Below are positions 1-9,000 of a stretch of 64,000 nucleotides of DNA, piece after piece; position 1 is the stretch's first letter, and every line of letters starts with the position of its first letter. Under the pieces are notes generated by a model. It had not been told where the DNA came from and made no database searches. It saw only the letters and a list, made by a program, of their open reading frames with translations. This stretch comes from Nevskia sp. (GTDB taxonomy: Bacteria; Pseudomonadota; Gammaproteobacteria; Nevskiales; Nevskiaceae): the NCBI GenBank assembly GCA_021732745.1, contig JAKFUK010000005.1:186001-250000 (forward strand), read 5' to 3'. The position numbers and the translations under genes were made by a program.

Positions 1-71
1 TGTAAATATCGCGAACAATGCGGTTTTAAAAAGCCACTTTGTCTTGGTCGCATCGAGCATCGAGCGCTGTG

Positions 72-788
72 CTACAGGATCGCGAAGCCCGCCAGCGCCC
101 GCTCCGGATAATCCGTGAACACGCCATCGACGCCCATGCCGCGCAGCATTCGCATCTCGGCGACATTGTTGACCGTGTAGACGTAGACCTTGATGCCGTG
201 GGCGTGGGCGTCGGCGATCAGGCGCGGGTCGACGAATTCGGAGGACAGGTTGAGCGTGGCGGCGCCGAGTTCCAGCGCGCAGCCGGCCCAGTCCAGCGGC
301 ACGCCGCAGAGCAGGGCGCCGACCGGGATTTCCGGGGCCAGTTGCTTGAACTCCCAGAGTTCCGGCAGATGGAACGAGGACACCAGGAATTTTTCGATCG
401 GCCAGCCGGCCGCGACGTAGTTGCGGATCACGCCGGCCACTGCTTCGGCGGTGCCGTCGGCCGATTTCAGCTCGATGTTGACGCCGACCCGTTGATCGAC
501 CAGGTCCAGCACTTCCTCGAGCGTCGGGATCATCTGGCCGCGTCCGGCATCGAGTGCGCGCAGCGCCTCGAAGCCGTGGTCGGCCAGAAAACCGCAGCCA
601 TTGGTGGTGCGATCGAGCGTCAGGTCGTGGAACACCAGCAGCGCGCCGGAGGGGTGCAGCTGCACATCGAACTCCACCCAGGGCGCGCCGAGCGCAATGC
701 CGGTGTCGATCGCCAGCAGGGTGTTTTCAGGAGCGTGGCCGCGTGCACCGCGGTGGCCGATGACGGTGAATGCGGTCGCTGCGCTCAT
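72..788 (-). CDS. ugpQ: Glycerophosphodiester phosphodiesterase, cytosolic UgpQ type
   Basis: Hydrolyses glycerophosphodiesters to glycerol-3-phosphate and an alcohol. The 238-residue product has the GDPD signature: GHRGARG at residues 11-17 with H12 and R13, PEN with E21, the metal ligands E39 and D41 in VEFDVQLH, and the second catalytic H54 in FHDLTLDR. There is no signal peptide, which fits a cytosolic UgpQ-like enzyme rather than the secreted GlpQ also in this window. The ATG at 788 is preferred over upstream starts because a GGAG Shine-Dalgarno lies about 8 nt before it and the family begins just before the HRG motif. It is transcribed divergently from the subtilase gene. Confidence 0.9.
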   Translation of the reverse strand: MSAATAFTVIGHRGARGHAPENTLLAIDTGIALGAPWVEFDVQLHPSGALLVFHDLTLDRTTNGCGFLADHGFEALRALDAGRGQMIPTLEEVLDLVDQRVGVNIELKSADGTAEAVAGVIRNYVAAGWPIEKFLVSSFHLPELWEFKQLAPEIPVGALLCGVPLDWAGCALELGAATLNLSSEFVDPRLIADAHAHGIKVYVYTVNNVAEMRMLRGMGVDGVFTDYPERALAGFAIL

Positions 789-960
789 GACGGAACTCCG
801 GACATGATGGGACGGGCGGTCAACACTGTAGCGGCTGGCGAGCGCTGCTGTCGTCGTGCCGACAGCGAATCGCCTGATCATCGGGAAATTTTCCCATTGA
901 CTTTTCTAACGTCCAATTGCGGCAAGACGCGCAACTTGCTAAACCTGATGCGTGCGACAC

Positions 961-978
961 ATTTCAATCATGTGAAAT
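961..978. promoter_or_regulatory. Small dyad ahead of the subtilase gene
   Basis: ATTTCA and TGAAAT form 6-bp inverted arms around a 6-nt spacer, 22 bp before the subtilase ATG. The 212-bp divergent intergenic region is AT-richer than its surroundings, so an operator is plausible, but the regulator is unknown and the dyad could be chance. Confidence 0.3.
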
Positions 979-1000
979 TTGATCAATGGGAGCGGTGACG

Positions 1001-2365
1001 ATGAACAATTTCAAGGCAGTGCTCGGCGCGGGGTTGATCGTGGCCGCAGCGGGCGCACAGGCGGGTGGCCGTCCGGCCGAAGTGCTGGCCGGGCTGTCGG
1101 CGGGTCGCGATCATGTGGCCGGCGAGATGCTGGTCGAATTCCGGCCGGAAGCCTCGGCGGCGGCGCGTGCTTCGGCACTGCGCGCAATCGGCGGCCAGCT
1201 GATCTCGAAGGTGCGCGCTGCGTCGGCCCGTGCCGGCAAGGGTGACTTGCAGCGGGTGCGGGTGCCGCTGGCGGTGGCGCTGAATCGGGCGGTGGAGGCG
1301 CTGTCGGCCAATGCCGCCGTCGAGTTCGCCGAACCGAACTGGATCTACCAGCACGCCTCGGTCTCCAACGATCCGTTCTATGTCAACAACCAGCTATTCG
1401 GCATGTACGGCGACGCCACCACGCCCGCCAATGCCTTCGGCAGCCAGGCCGGCGAAGCCTGGGCGCGCGGCAATACCTGCCAGAGCCGGCCGTACATCGG
1501 CATCATCGACGAAGGCGTGATGCTGAACCACGTCGATCTGGCACCGAATGCCGGCACCAATCCGATCGAGGCGGCCGGTGCGGCTGGCGTCGATGACGAC
1601 GGCAACGGTCTGGTCGACGACATTACCGGCTGGGATTTCGACGGCGGCAACAATTCCACCTTCGACGGCACCACCGACGATCACGGCAGCCATGTCGCCG
1701 GTACCGCTGCGGCGCGTGGCGGCAACGGTGTCGGCGTGGCCGGCGTCTGCTGGAACGCCCGCCTGCTGGCGGCGAAGTTTCTCGGCCGTCGCGGCGGCAC
1801 CACGGCCAATGCGATTGCCTCGGTCGACTACTTCACCGACTTGAAGAACGATCAGGGCCTGAACATCGTGGTCACCAACAATTCCTGGGGCGGGGGTGGT
1901 TTCTCGCAGGGCCTGCTCGACGCCATCAACCGCGCCGGCAACGCCAACATCCTGTTCGTGGCCGCTGCCGGCAACGAAAGCAACAACAACGACGCCTCGC
2001 CGAGCTATCCGGCCAGCTACAACAGCGACAACATCATCTCCGTTGCGGCGATCAGCTCGACCGGCGCGCTGGCCAGCTTCTCGAATTTCGGTGCCACCAG
2101 CGTCGACATCGGCGCACCGGGTGTTGCCGTCAATTCGACGATTCCGGCGTCGAGCCGCGGCCAGGTGATCTCCAGCTACGCCTCGTACAACGGCACTTCG
2201 ATGGCCACACCGCATGTCGCCGGTGCGGCCGCGCTGTATGCGTCCTCGCATCCGGGTGCGACCGCACCGCAGATCAAGGCGGCGATCCTCGCCGCTGCCG
2301 TGCCGACGCCGTCGCTGAATGGCCGCGTGCTGACCAATGGCCGACTGAACGCCAGCGGTTTCTGA
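1001..2365 (+). CDS. Secreted S8 subtilisin-like serine peptidase
   Basis: Secreted endopeptidase of the subtilase family, 454 residues. A signal peptide (h-region AVLGAGLIVAAAGAQA) is followed by a propeptide-like segment (GEMLVEFRPEAS onward) and the catalytic domain. The triad is visible: D170 in GIIDEGV (Glu follows instead of the usual Thr), H228 in DHGSHVAGT, S400 in GTSMATPHVAG, with oxyanion Asn in AAAGNES. An Asp-rich loop (VDDDGNGLVDDI) resembles the calcium loop of thermitase-like subtilases. No C-terminal secretion or prepeptidase domain follows, so export by Sec and release to periplasm or outside is likely. ATG 1001 is chosen because GGGAG lies just upstream; the in-frame ATG at 986 lacks this. 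Confidence 0.92.
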   Translation: MNNFKAVLGAGLIVAAAGAQAGGRPAEVLAGLSAGRDHVAGEMLVEFRPEASAAARASALRAIGGQLISKVRAASARAGKGDLQRVRVPLAVALNRAVEALSANAAVEFAEPNWIYQHASVSNDPFYVNNQLFGMYGDATTPANAFGSQAGEAWARGNTCQSRPYIGIIDEGVMLNHVDLAPNAGTNPIEAAGAAGVDDDGNGLVDDITGWDFDGGNNSTFDGTTDDHGSHVAGTAAARGGNGVGVAGVCWNARLLAAKFLGRRGGTTANAIASVDYFTDLKNDQGLNIVVTNNSWGGGGFSQGLLDAINRAGNANILFVAAAGNESNNNDASPSYPASYNSDNIISVAAISSTGALASFSNFGATSVDIGAPGVAVNSTIPASSRGQVISSYASYNGTSMATPHVAGAAALYASSHPGATAPQIKAAILAAAVPTPSLNGRVLTNGRLNASGF

Positions 2366-2385
2366 TCGCCAAGGGCAGTTGATGC

Positions 2386-2420
2386 AAAAAAGCCGGGTGT
2401 CGCGAGACACCCGGCCTTTT
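2386..2420. terminator. Bidirectional intrinsic terminator
   Basis: A perfect 10-bp stem (2392-2401 with 2406-2415, loop GCGA) is flanked by an A-run on the left and TTTT on the right. It lies between the convergent subtilase and pyruvate kinase genes and can terminate both. Confidence 0.9.
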
Positions 2421-2440
2421 GTTGTCGCACGCGGCCCGCT

Positions 2441-3868
2441 TCAGACGATGGTGACGATCTTCATCGTGTTGGTGCCGCCCAGTTCGCCAGTGAGGTCGCC
2501 ACGGGTCAGCAGCACGCGGTCGCCGGGGACGATCACCCGGCGGTACTTGAGGCAGTCGATCGCTTCGCGCTCGGCCTGCATGGCGTCGGAGGTCGAAGGA
2601 TCGAAAGCCACCGGGTACACGCCGCGACACAGCGCCATCTTGCGGCGCGTGGTTTCGTGGCGGGTCAGGGCGTAGACCGGGATGGTGGTGTCGGTGCGCG
2701 ACACCATCAGCGCGGTCGAGCCGGATTCCGTCAAGCTGACGATCGCCTTGGCATGCATCTGCTGCGCGGTCCAGGTGGTGGCCATCGCCACCGCTTCGTC
2801 GATGCGCTCGAAGTGGTTGCCCATGGTGCGCCGCGAACGCTCGCGCGACGGCATCGCCCGCTCCGCACCGAGACAGACCCGCGCCATCGCCTCGATGGTC
2901 TTGACCGGCCATTTGCCGCTCGCGGTTTCCGCCGACAGCATCACCGCGTCGGTGCCGTCCATGACCGCGTTGGCAACGTCGAGCACTTCGGCGCGGGTCG
3001 GGATCGGATTGACGATCATCGACTCCATCATCTGGGTGGCGGTGATCACCATGCGATTGGCTTCGCGCGAGGCGGCGATGATCTTTTTCTGCCAGCCGGG
3101 CAGTTCGGCATCGCCGATTTCCACACCGAGATCGCCGCGCGCCACCATCACGGCATCGCTGGCCTGGATGATCGCGTCGAGATTCGGCAGCGCTTCGGCG
3201 CGCTCGATCTTGGCGACCAGTGCGGCGCGGCCGCCACCGGCGTTCATCAGTTCGCGCGCCTCGTTCATGTCGGCGGCCGAGCGCGGGAAGCTGACGGCGA
3301 TGAAATCGGCCCCGATGGCGATGGCGTGGAGCAGGTCCTCGCGATCCTTGTCGGTGAGGGCGGCTGCCGACAGCCCGCCGCCCTGCTTGTTGATGCCCTT
3401 GCGATTCGACAGCACGCCGCCGAGCACCACCACGGTGTCGATGCGCGTGCCTTCGACCGCCGTGACGCGCAGGGTGATCGCGCCATCGTTGAGCAGCAGG
3501 ATGTCGCCGCTGCGGGTGTCGTCCGGCAACTGCTTGTAGGCGCAGCCGACGGCGTTGATGTCGCCGGCATCTGCCGCCATCGCGGTATCGAGCCGGAACG
3601 CCGCCCCTTCGATCAGTTCCACCGGGCCGTTGGCGAAACTTTCGATGCGGATCTTCGGCCCTTGCAGGTCGGCGAGGATGCCGATGTCGTAGCCCATTTC
3701 GCGCGACACGCTGCGAACCGCTGCCGCGCGGCGGGCGTGATCCTCGGCCTTGCCGTGCGAATAATTGAGCCGGACCACATCGACGCCGGCCATCAGAAGC
3801 CGTTTCAGCACGGCAGGGTCATCGGTTGCGGGGCCGAGGGTGGCGAGAATCTTGGTGCGACGGGTCAT
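2441..3868 (-). CDS. pyk: Pyruvate kinase
   Basis: Converts phosphoenolpyruvate and ADP to pyruvate and ATP in the last step of glycolysis; cytosolic. The 475-residue product starts MTRRTKILATLGPATDD, contains the NYSHG substrate motif, the K-E metal/catalytic region AKIERAEALPNLD, MVARGDLGVEI, and the ATQMMESM stretch typical of all pyruvate kinases, then the C-terminal effector domain (STALMVSRTD to the end). Length matches bacterial PK-II type enzymes. It is monocistronic as far as can be seen, ending at the shared terminator downstream. Confidence 0.97.
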   Translation of the reverse strand: MTRRTKILATLGPATDDPAVLKRLLMAGVDVVRLNYSHGKAEDHARRAAAVRSVSREMGYDIGILADLQGPKIRIESFANGPVELIEGAAFRLDTAMAADAGDINAVGCAYKQLPDDTRSGDILLLNDGAITLRVTAVEGTRIDTVVVLGGVLSNRKGINKQGGGLSAAALTDKDREDLLHAIAIGADFIAVSFPRSAADMNEARELMNAGGGRAALVAKIERAEALPNLDAIIQASDAVMVARGDLGVEIGDAELPGWQKKIIAASREANRMVITATQMMESMIVNPIPTRAEVLDVANAVMDGTDAVMLSAETASGKWPVKTIEAMARVCLGAERAMPSRERSRRTMGNHFERIDEAVAMATTWTAQQMHAKAIVSLTESGSTALMVSRTDTTIPVYALTRHETTRRKMALCRGVYPVAFDPSTSDAMQAEREAIDCLKYRRVIVPGDRVLLTRGDLTGELGGTNTMKIVTIV

Positions 3869-3970
3869 GGGCAGGATCGGTAGTGAAGGCGCAGCCTGAC
3901 AGACGGCGATGACCGCATTGTCGCCGTTCTCAAGCCCCGCCGACCAATCGCGGTCGTGGCGTTCGCGCGA

Positions 3971-4381
3971 TCAGACGCGGCCGCGGCGGTCGATCACCAG
4001 GGTGCGCGAGCTGCGCAGGAAGCGCCGCGTGCGCAGCCCGGCGCGATACAGGGTGACGGCCGTATGCAGCGCTTCGGCCGCGCTGGCCAGTGGTTGCGAC
4101 CAGGAAAAGCTGCGCAGTAGCCTCGCGCCGGACTGCAAGTGACGGCTGCCGTGCTCGGTCACTTCGATCACCGTGCCTTCGGAGCCGGAGGTCTGGGTGA
4201 TCACGTCGGCCAGGCTCAGCTCGGCAATCGCTTCCAGCAGATCGGCGCGGCGCAGGCCGCAGCGGCGTTCCCAGGCGCGATCCAGCTTGTGGAATTCGAT
4301 CCGGTCGGCCGTGCGGCTCAAGCCCTGCTGCCGGAGGACCCGGTACATCGCGGTATGGCGTGCGTGCAGCGTGACGAGCAT
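3971..4381 (-). CDS. Hypothetical protein, possibly winged-helix
   Basis: Unrecognised 136-residue basic protein. The N-terminal half (HTAMYRVLRQQGLSRTADRIEF...RADLLEAIAELSLADVI) predicts a few short helices followed by a strand-rich part with TVIEVTEHGSRHL, a pattern that could be a winged-helix fold, though no family signature is clear. There is no signal peptide or membrane segment. The start ATG at 4381 has a GGAG about 12 nt upstream. Competing frames on both strands are explained by high-GC shadowing; this frame has the least biased amino-acid composition. Function unknown. Confidence 0.55.
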   Translation of the reverse strand: MLVTLHARHTAMYRVLRQQGLSRTADRIEFHKLDRAWERRCGLRRADLLEAIAELSLADVITQTSGSEGTVIEVTEHGSRHLQSGARLLRSFSWSQPLASAAEALHTAVTLYRAGLRTRRFLRSSRTLVIDRRGRV

Positions 4382-4524
4382 CGGAAGGTCTCCGCGATCG
4401 GCCGGGATTCAGGGGCGGGTTTTGCAGCCGCGCGGCGGTCACAGGCGCAGTCACACGATCAGTCTGTGCCTCCGCAGCGCCGCTTCGGCACGCCTCCGGG
4501 CGTCAGCGTCCTGAAAGGCTCAAG

Positions 4525-5376
4525 TCAGCCGATGGATGGCCCGGGATCAGGCTTGGGCACACCGAAGATCCAGCCTTCCGGCTCGCCGTCACCGGCTGCC
4601 CAGAGCGCCGGATCGTCGGCGCAGTGGCGCAGGCCGGCGGCGGTGATCAGCGCATCGCATTGATGGTCGTCGAACTCGCCTCGGGCCAGGCCGATCGACA
4701 CCAGCGCGTTGAGCGCGTGGTTCAGATCGTCGCGGCTGCGCAGCTTGGCGTTGCCGAAACCGGCGCGGCGGATGAACAGGCGCGGATAGATTTCGCAGAC
4801 CACCGAGCGGCGGTCGTACCCCGCAGCGCTGTCGAACGGCCAGATCGCGACCTGGGTCCGCGCCTCCTGTTCCAGCCGATGCAGCAGCCTCATGCCGGCC
4901 AGCGCCCCCTTGCCGACTTGCTTGGCGCCGATCAGCTGGAACGGCGTCTGCGGGTTGCCGAGCCCGGCCGCGCGGCAGGCGATTTCGGTTTCGCGCGGCG
5001 CTTCGTTCCAGGTTTTCGGCTGCGGGCCGGCGGTCCAGAAGCGCGGATCGCCGCTGGCGTAGCGGCTGCCCAGCAAGTCGGCATCCGCCACACAACGCGC
5101 TTCGACCTCCGCCCAGAGCGCGGCCGCCGGTCGGCCATCGCCGGGCAGCGCGAAGGCGAAATCGAAGCCGATCAGCAGCCGCTGCGGCTTGGCCAGTTCG
5201 CGGTACAGCCAGTCGAGCACGGCGGCGCGCGTCCAGGTCTTGCCGCGCGGCGGGACCAGCGCCGGTGCCGTGCGGCCGGGCGCGCAACTGGCCACGGCGA
5301 CGCCGGCATAGCCCGGCTGGGCGGCGCCGGACCAGTCGATACCAATAAAGCGGTCGAAGGCAGTGTCGTACGCCAC
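4525..5376 (-). CDS. DUF429 family protein, predicted RNase H-like fold
   Basis: The 283-residue product begins with the DUF429 hallmark FIGIDWSGA and continues with IGFDFAFALP, an Asp/Glu-bearing RNase H-like core, and the C-terminal acidic motif DDHQCDALITAAG. DUF429 proteins are predicted nucleases; the substrate is unknown. A GTG start at 5376 is chosen: it is 5 bp beyond the pirin stop and puts the conserved GIDWSG near residue 11, as usual; longer in-frame forms would overlap the pirin gene and have an anomalous N-terminus. It is co-transcribed with the pirin gene upstream. Confidence 0.7.
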   Translation of the reverse strand: MAYDTAFDRFIGIDWSGAAQPGYAGVAVASCAPGRTAPALVPPRGKTWTRAAVLDWLYRELAKPQRLLIGFDFAFALPGDGRPAAALWAEVEARCVADADLLGSRYASGDPRFWTAGPQPKTWNEAPRETEIACRAAGLGNPQTPFQLIGAKQVGKGALAGMRLLHRLEQEARTQVAIWPFDSAAGYDRRSVVCEIYPRLFIRRAGFGNAKLRSRDDLNHALNALVSIGLARGEFDDHQCDALITAAGLRHCADDPALWAAGDGEPEGWIFGVPKPDPGPSIG

Positions 5377-5381
5377 GGCGC

Positions 5382-6269
5382 TCAAGCGGCTGGCAGTGGA
5401 ATGAACTCCTCTTCCTCCGGCACGACCGGAAACGTGGTGCCCGGCTGACCATAGGCCAGCCAGTCGGCCTTGGCCTGTTCGATGCGCGCCGGGCGCGTCG
5501 ACACCAGATTCCACCAGATGGTGCGTTCCTCGGGCAGCTTCGCGCCGCCCAGCAGCATGAGCCGGCTGGCCTCGACGGCGGTGATCGCGGCATCCGCACC
5601 GGGTACCAGCACCGCCAGTTCGCCACTCGCGAAGGTTTCGCCGCCGATCCCGACACTGCCGCTGACCACATAGACGCCGCGCTCCTCGTGTTCGCCGCAG
5701 ACCGGCAGCACGGCAGCGGCATCGAGATCGGCGGCGACATAAAGCGTTGGCGAACGCACCGCCACCGGCGACTGCGCCCCGTACGCCGTGCCGGCGATCA
5801 CGGTCAGGCGGGCACCGTCGCGCACCAGCTGCGGCAGGCTCGCGGCCGGGTGATGGACGAAATCGGGTTCGATTTCCTCGTCGGCCACCGGCAGCGCCAC
5901 CCAGCTCTGGATGCCGTGGATCGCGTAGCCGCTGGCGCGATCGTCGGGATGGGTGCGCTCGGAATGGACGATGCCGCGGCCTGCGGTCATCCAGTTGACG
6001 TCGCCCGGGGTGATGTCCTGAAGGCTGCCGATGCTGTCGCGATGGCGGATGCGGCCCTCGAACAGATAGGTGACGGTGGCCAGTCCGATGTGCGGATGCG
6101 GGCGCACGTCCATGCCGTTGCCGGGCGTGAACGCGGCCGGCCCCATTTCGTCAAAGAACACGAACGGGCCGATCAGCTTGCGATGGGCGATCGGCAGCAC
6201 GCGCTTGACGGAGAAGCCGCCGAGATCGCGGGCGCGGCCGGCGATGCGGTCGAGGATGCAGGAGGTCAT
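5382..6269 (-). CDS. Pirin family bicupin protein
   Basis: Two-cupin pirin of 295 residues, iron-binding, with homologues that act as quercetin 2,3-dioxygenases or transcriptional cofactors. The metal ligands are visible in cupin 1: H58 and H60 in RPHPHIGL, H102 and E104 in GIVHSERT. The C-terminal cupin (VVSGSVGIGGETF) lacks a comparable ligand set, as is typical. Cytosolic; no signal peptide. It forms a probable operon with the downstream DUF429 gene. Actual substrate cannot be told from sequence. Confidence 0.9.
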   Translation of the reverse strand: MTSCILDRIAGRARDLGGFSVKRVLPIAHRKLIGPFVFFDEMGPAAFTPGNGMDVRPHPHIGLATVTYLFEGRIRHRDSIGSLQDITPGDVNWMTAGRGIVHSERTHPDDRASGYAIHGIQSWVALPVADEEIEPDFVHHPAASLPQLVRDGARLTVIAGTAYGAQSPVAVRSPTLYVAADLDAAAVLPVCGEHEERGVYVVSGSVGIGGETFASGELAVLVPGADAAITAVEASRLMLLGGAKLPEERTIWWNLVSTRPARIEQAKADWLAYGQPGTTFPVVPEEEEFIPLPAA

Positions 6270-6389
6270 GGCGTCATGAAGGAGCAGGAAAGGGCCGATG
6301 ATAGGTCGGCTGGCGCGCCGAACGGACCGTCATCTGGCGTCAACATAGTCTGACTAGAGTCTCGGGTTCTTTCACCGGGAGACTCGAGA

Positions 6390-8081
6390 ATGAAGAACAG
6401 CAAACTGATCCTGCTGGCCGCTGCCGCGATCGCGGCGGCTGTCCCCGCGCTGGCCGCGCATGCCCAGGGGCTGCGCCGCGAACCGGCCCGCATCACGCTG
6501 ACCGCGCTCGGCAGCTACGACTCCGGCCTGCGCGACGAAAGCGCCGCCGAAATCGTGGCTCACGATCCGCGCGAGCAGCGGCTGTTCATCATCAATGCCG
6601 CGCAGTCGAGCATCGACGTGCTCGACATCGCCAACCCGGCGCAGCCGGCACTGGTCCGCACCCTGAGCGAAGAAGGCGGTGACGCCAATTCGGTCGCCGT
6701 GCACGATGGTCTGGTGGCGGTGGCCTTTGCCGCCGATCCGAAGACCGATCCCGGCCAGGTGGTGTTCTACGATGCCCGCACCCTGGAACGCCTGGCGGCG
6801 GTCACCGTCGGCGCGCTGCCGGACATGCTGACCTTCACGCCGAACGGCAACGCCGTGCTGGTGGCCAACGAAGGCGAAACCGATGGCTACGGCGAAGGTC
6901 TGGCCGATCCGGAAGGCTCGGTCAGCGTCATCGACCTGCGCCTGACCCGCAACTGCCTGGTCGGCCTGCCGCGCCCGCGTCCGGTTGGCGGCATGCTGCG
7001 CTGCCTGCTCGGCCGCGATCTGAACATGGACGCTCGCGTCCGCACCATCGACTTCCGCGCGTTCAATGATCAGAAGGCGGCGCTGCTCGCGCAGGGCGTG
7101 CGCATCTACGGCCCCGGTGCGACGGTGGCCCAGGATCTGGAGCCGGAATACATCAGCGTGGCCGCCGATGGCCGCAGCGCCTGGGTGGTGCTGCAGGAAG
7201 CGAACGCTGCCGCCGTGCTTGATCTGTCGAACCTGTCGGCTCCGAGCGTGACGCGGATCATTCCGTTCGGCGCCAAGGATCATTCGCTTCCGGGTAACGA
7301 GTTCGACGCCAGCGACCGCGACAACGCCATCAACATCCGCAACTGGCCGGTCAAGGGTCTGTACCAGCCGGATGCGATCGCCAGCTACCGCGTGCGCGGC
7401 CGCACCTACTACATCACTGCCAATGAAGGCGATGATCGCAACGATTTCATCGTGGGCGAAGAAACCCGTCGGGTGTCGGCACTGGCGACCAGCCCGGGGC
7501 TCGATCCGGCGGTGTTCGGCGACATCACCGCACTGCGCAACAACGCTGCGCTCGGCCGCCTGACCGTCACCGCCGCCACCTCGGCCCGCAACGCGCTCGG
7601 CCAGCTCACCGAGCTGGAAGTCATCGGTGCCCGTTCGTTCTCGATCTTCAACGAAGCCGGCAGCCTGGTGTTCGACTCCGGTTCGGACTTCGAGCGCATC
7701 ACCGCCGAGCGTTACCCGCTGAACTTCAACGCCTCCAACGACAACAACAACTTCGACGACCGCAGCGACAACAAGGGTCCGGAGCCGGAAGGCGTGGTGC
7801 TCGGCACCGTTCGCGGCCGCACTTTCGCCTTCATCGGCCTGGAGCGTATCGGCGGCGTGATGATCTACGACATCACCGACCCGGCCAGCGCCACGTTTGT
7901 CGACTACGTCAACAACCGTGATTTCACCCTGTCGCCGACCGGTGCCGCGCCGACCGACAACGGTCCGGAAGGCCTCGCCTTCATCGAAGCCAAGGACAGC
8001 CCGACGCGCCAGCCGCTGCTGGTGATCGGCAATGAAGTCAGTGGCACGACGACGATCTACTCGGTGGATCTGGTCGACTGA
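6390..8081 (+). CDS. Choice-of-anchor I domain secreted protein
   Basis: Exported 563-residue protein with a clear signal peptide (MKNSKLILLAAAAIAAAVPALAAHA is n- and h-region). The body has the choice-of-anchor I pattern of a beta-propeller: IVAHDPREQRLFIINA, IDVLDIANPAQP, DANSVAVHDGLVAVA, LVANEGETDGYG, YITANEGDDRND and GPEPEGVVLG near the end. Such proteins are found on the surface or in the periplasm, sometimes near phosphatases, and some are called alkaline phosphatase-like, but no reaction is established. No C-terminal anchor is seen. A GGGAG ribosome site lies before ATG 6390. Confidence 0.85.
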   Translation: MKNSKLILLAAAAIAAAVPALAAHAQGLRREPARITLTALGSYDSGLRDESAAEIVAHDPREQRLFIINAAQSSIDVLDIANPAQPALVRTLSEEGGDANSVAVHDGLVAVAFAADPKTDPGQVVFYDARTLERLAAVTVGALPDMLTFTPNGNAVLVANEGETDGYGEGLADPEGSVSVIDLRLTRNCLVGLPRPRPVGGMLRCLLGRDLNMDARVRTIDFRAFNDQKAALLAQGVRIYGPGATVAQDLEPEYISVAADGRSAWVVLQEANAAAVLDLSNLSAPSVTRIIPFGAKDHSLPGNEFDASDRDNAINIRNWPVKGLYQPDAIASYRVRGRTYYITANEGDDRNDFIVGEETRRVSALATSPGLDPAVFGDITALRNNAALGRLTVTAATSARNALGQLTELEVIGARSFSIFNEAGSLVFDSGSDFERITAERYPLNFNASNDNNNFDDRSDNKGPEPEGVVLGTVRGRTFAFIGLERIGGVMIYDITDPASATFVDYVNNRDFTLSPTGAAPTDNGPEGLAFIEAKDSPTRQPLLVIGNEVSGTTTIYSVDLVD

Positions 8082-8093
8082 CAGACGCAAGCT

Positions 8094-8131
8094 GCAAGAA
8101 AAAGCCCCGCTCGATGGCGGGGCTTTTTCTT
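8094..8131. terminator. Bidirectional intrinsic terminator
   Basis: Stem GCCCCGC (8104-8110) with GCGGGGC (8117-8123), loop TCGATG, flanked symmetrically by an A-run and a T-run. It lies between the convergent anchor-I gene and the hypothetical gene at 8133. Confidence 0.93.
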
Positions 8132-8132
8132 G

Positions 8133-8582
8133 TCAGGCGTCGGTCGTTGTGGGCAGCGGTTCATCCGGTCCGGGATCAGCTTCTGCTTCCGCTCCGACAT
8201 GCTTCGGCGAGGGCGGGGGGCTCAAGGCGGCATCAAGCACTGAAGCCGCCGGGAAATTCCATTCACCGATGTCCAGACCATCGCGCTTCATCTGATCACG
8301 CAAGCGCGCCAGGCGGAGTGGCGCACCGCTGGTCGAAACAATCGCCGTGCCGCGCCGGGTGACCAGCACATCGAGCCGACCCAGCAACTGCATCCGGTCC
8401 CGAATGCGGTTGCCGGACGGTGCCCGGCCATTGGCCCAGGACGCCGCCGGCAACCAGACATCGTTCGGTACGCAGAGCGCGCCTTCACCATCGAGCACCA
8501 CCAGCGCGAAGTCGCGAAACTTCTTGACCGTGCCGTTGCCGAGCGCGGCTTCCAGCACCGTTTTCGGAACCTTCAGCGGCAT
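8133..8582 (-). CDS. Hypothetical protein
   Basis: Unrecognised 149-residue protein. The N-terminal two thirds alternates short strands and helices (KKFRDFALVVLDGEGALCVPND, LDVLVTRRGTAIVSTSG); the C-terminal 35 residues are Pro/Glu-rich and probably disordered. No signal peptide or membrane segment. ATG 8582 has AAGG 6 nt upstream. It lies just downstream of the glycine-zipper gene on the same strand with a 15-bp gap, so they may be co-transcribed. Function unknown. Confidence 0.55.
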   Translation of the reverse strand: MPLKVPKTVLEAALGNGTVKKFRDFALVVLDGEGALCVPNDVWLPAASWANGRAPSGNRIRDRMQLLGRLDVLVTRRGTAIVSTSGAPLRLARLRDQMKRDGLDIGEWNFPAASVLDAALSPPPSPKHVGAEAEADPGPDEPLPTTTDA

Positions 8583-8597
8583 GCGCCTTCAGTGCGC

Positions 8598-8927
8598 TCA
8601 GTCGTCGTGGTCGTGATGCTTGTGCTTCTTGTGGCCCTTGTGCTTGCCGTGGTCGTGACGGTCATGACGATCATCGTAGCGACGACGGTCATCGCGGCGG
8701 CCATCGTTGTTGTCGCCAACATCCGAGCCGATGCCTGCACCGACCGCACCACCAATCGCGCCGCCGAGAATGGCACCATTGCGGCCGCCCACCGAATCGC
8801 CGACGGCGGCACCGGCACCACCACCCACGGCACCGCCGATCACGGCACCGGCGGTATCGCCGGCAAAGGCGGGGATCGACAGGGTCGACGCGAGCAGCAG
8901 GGCTGCGGAAATCTGTTTCAGGTTCAT
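8598..8927 (-). CDS. Glycine-zipper protein with Asp/Arg/His-rich tail
   Basis: Small envelope protein of 109 residues: signal peptide (MNLKQISAALLLASTLSIPAFA), then a glycine-zipper segment (GGAVGGGAGAAVGDSVGG, ILGGAIGGAVGAGIGSDVG) that can pack as membrane-inserting helices, then a charged tail of Asp, Arg, Lys and His that ends in a His/Asp cluster and could bind metal. The ATG at 8927 is preferred because AGAGGA precedes it; a longer start at 8948 has no such site. It is a paralogue of the next gene upstream. Role unknown; relatives are annotated as outer-membrane or stress-related glycine-zipper proteins. Confidence 0.75.
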   Translation of the reverse strand: MNLKQISAALLLASTLSIPAFAGDTAGAVIGGAVGGGAGAAVGDSVGGRNGAILGGAIGGAVGAGIGSDVGDNNDGRRDDRRRYDDRHDRHDHGKHKGHKKHKHHDHDD

Positions 8928-9000
8928 CGGTTCATCCTCTTGTTGCATGGAGCGGGCCGGGAAATGCCGGCCGCTCGTTTATTTTTTGTGCAGCTACCGC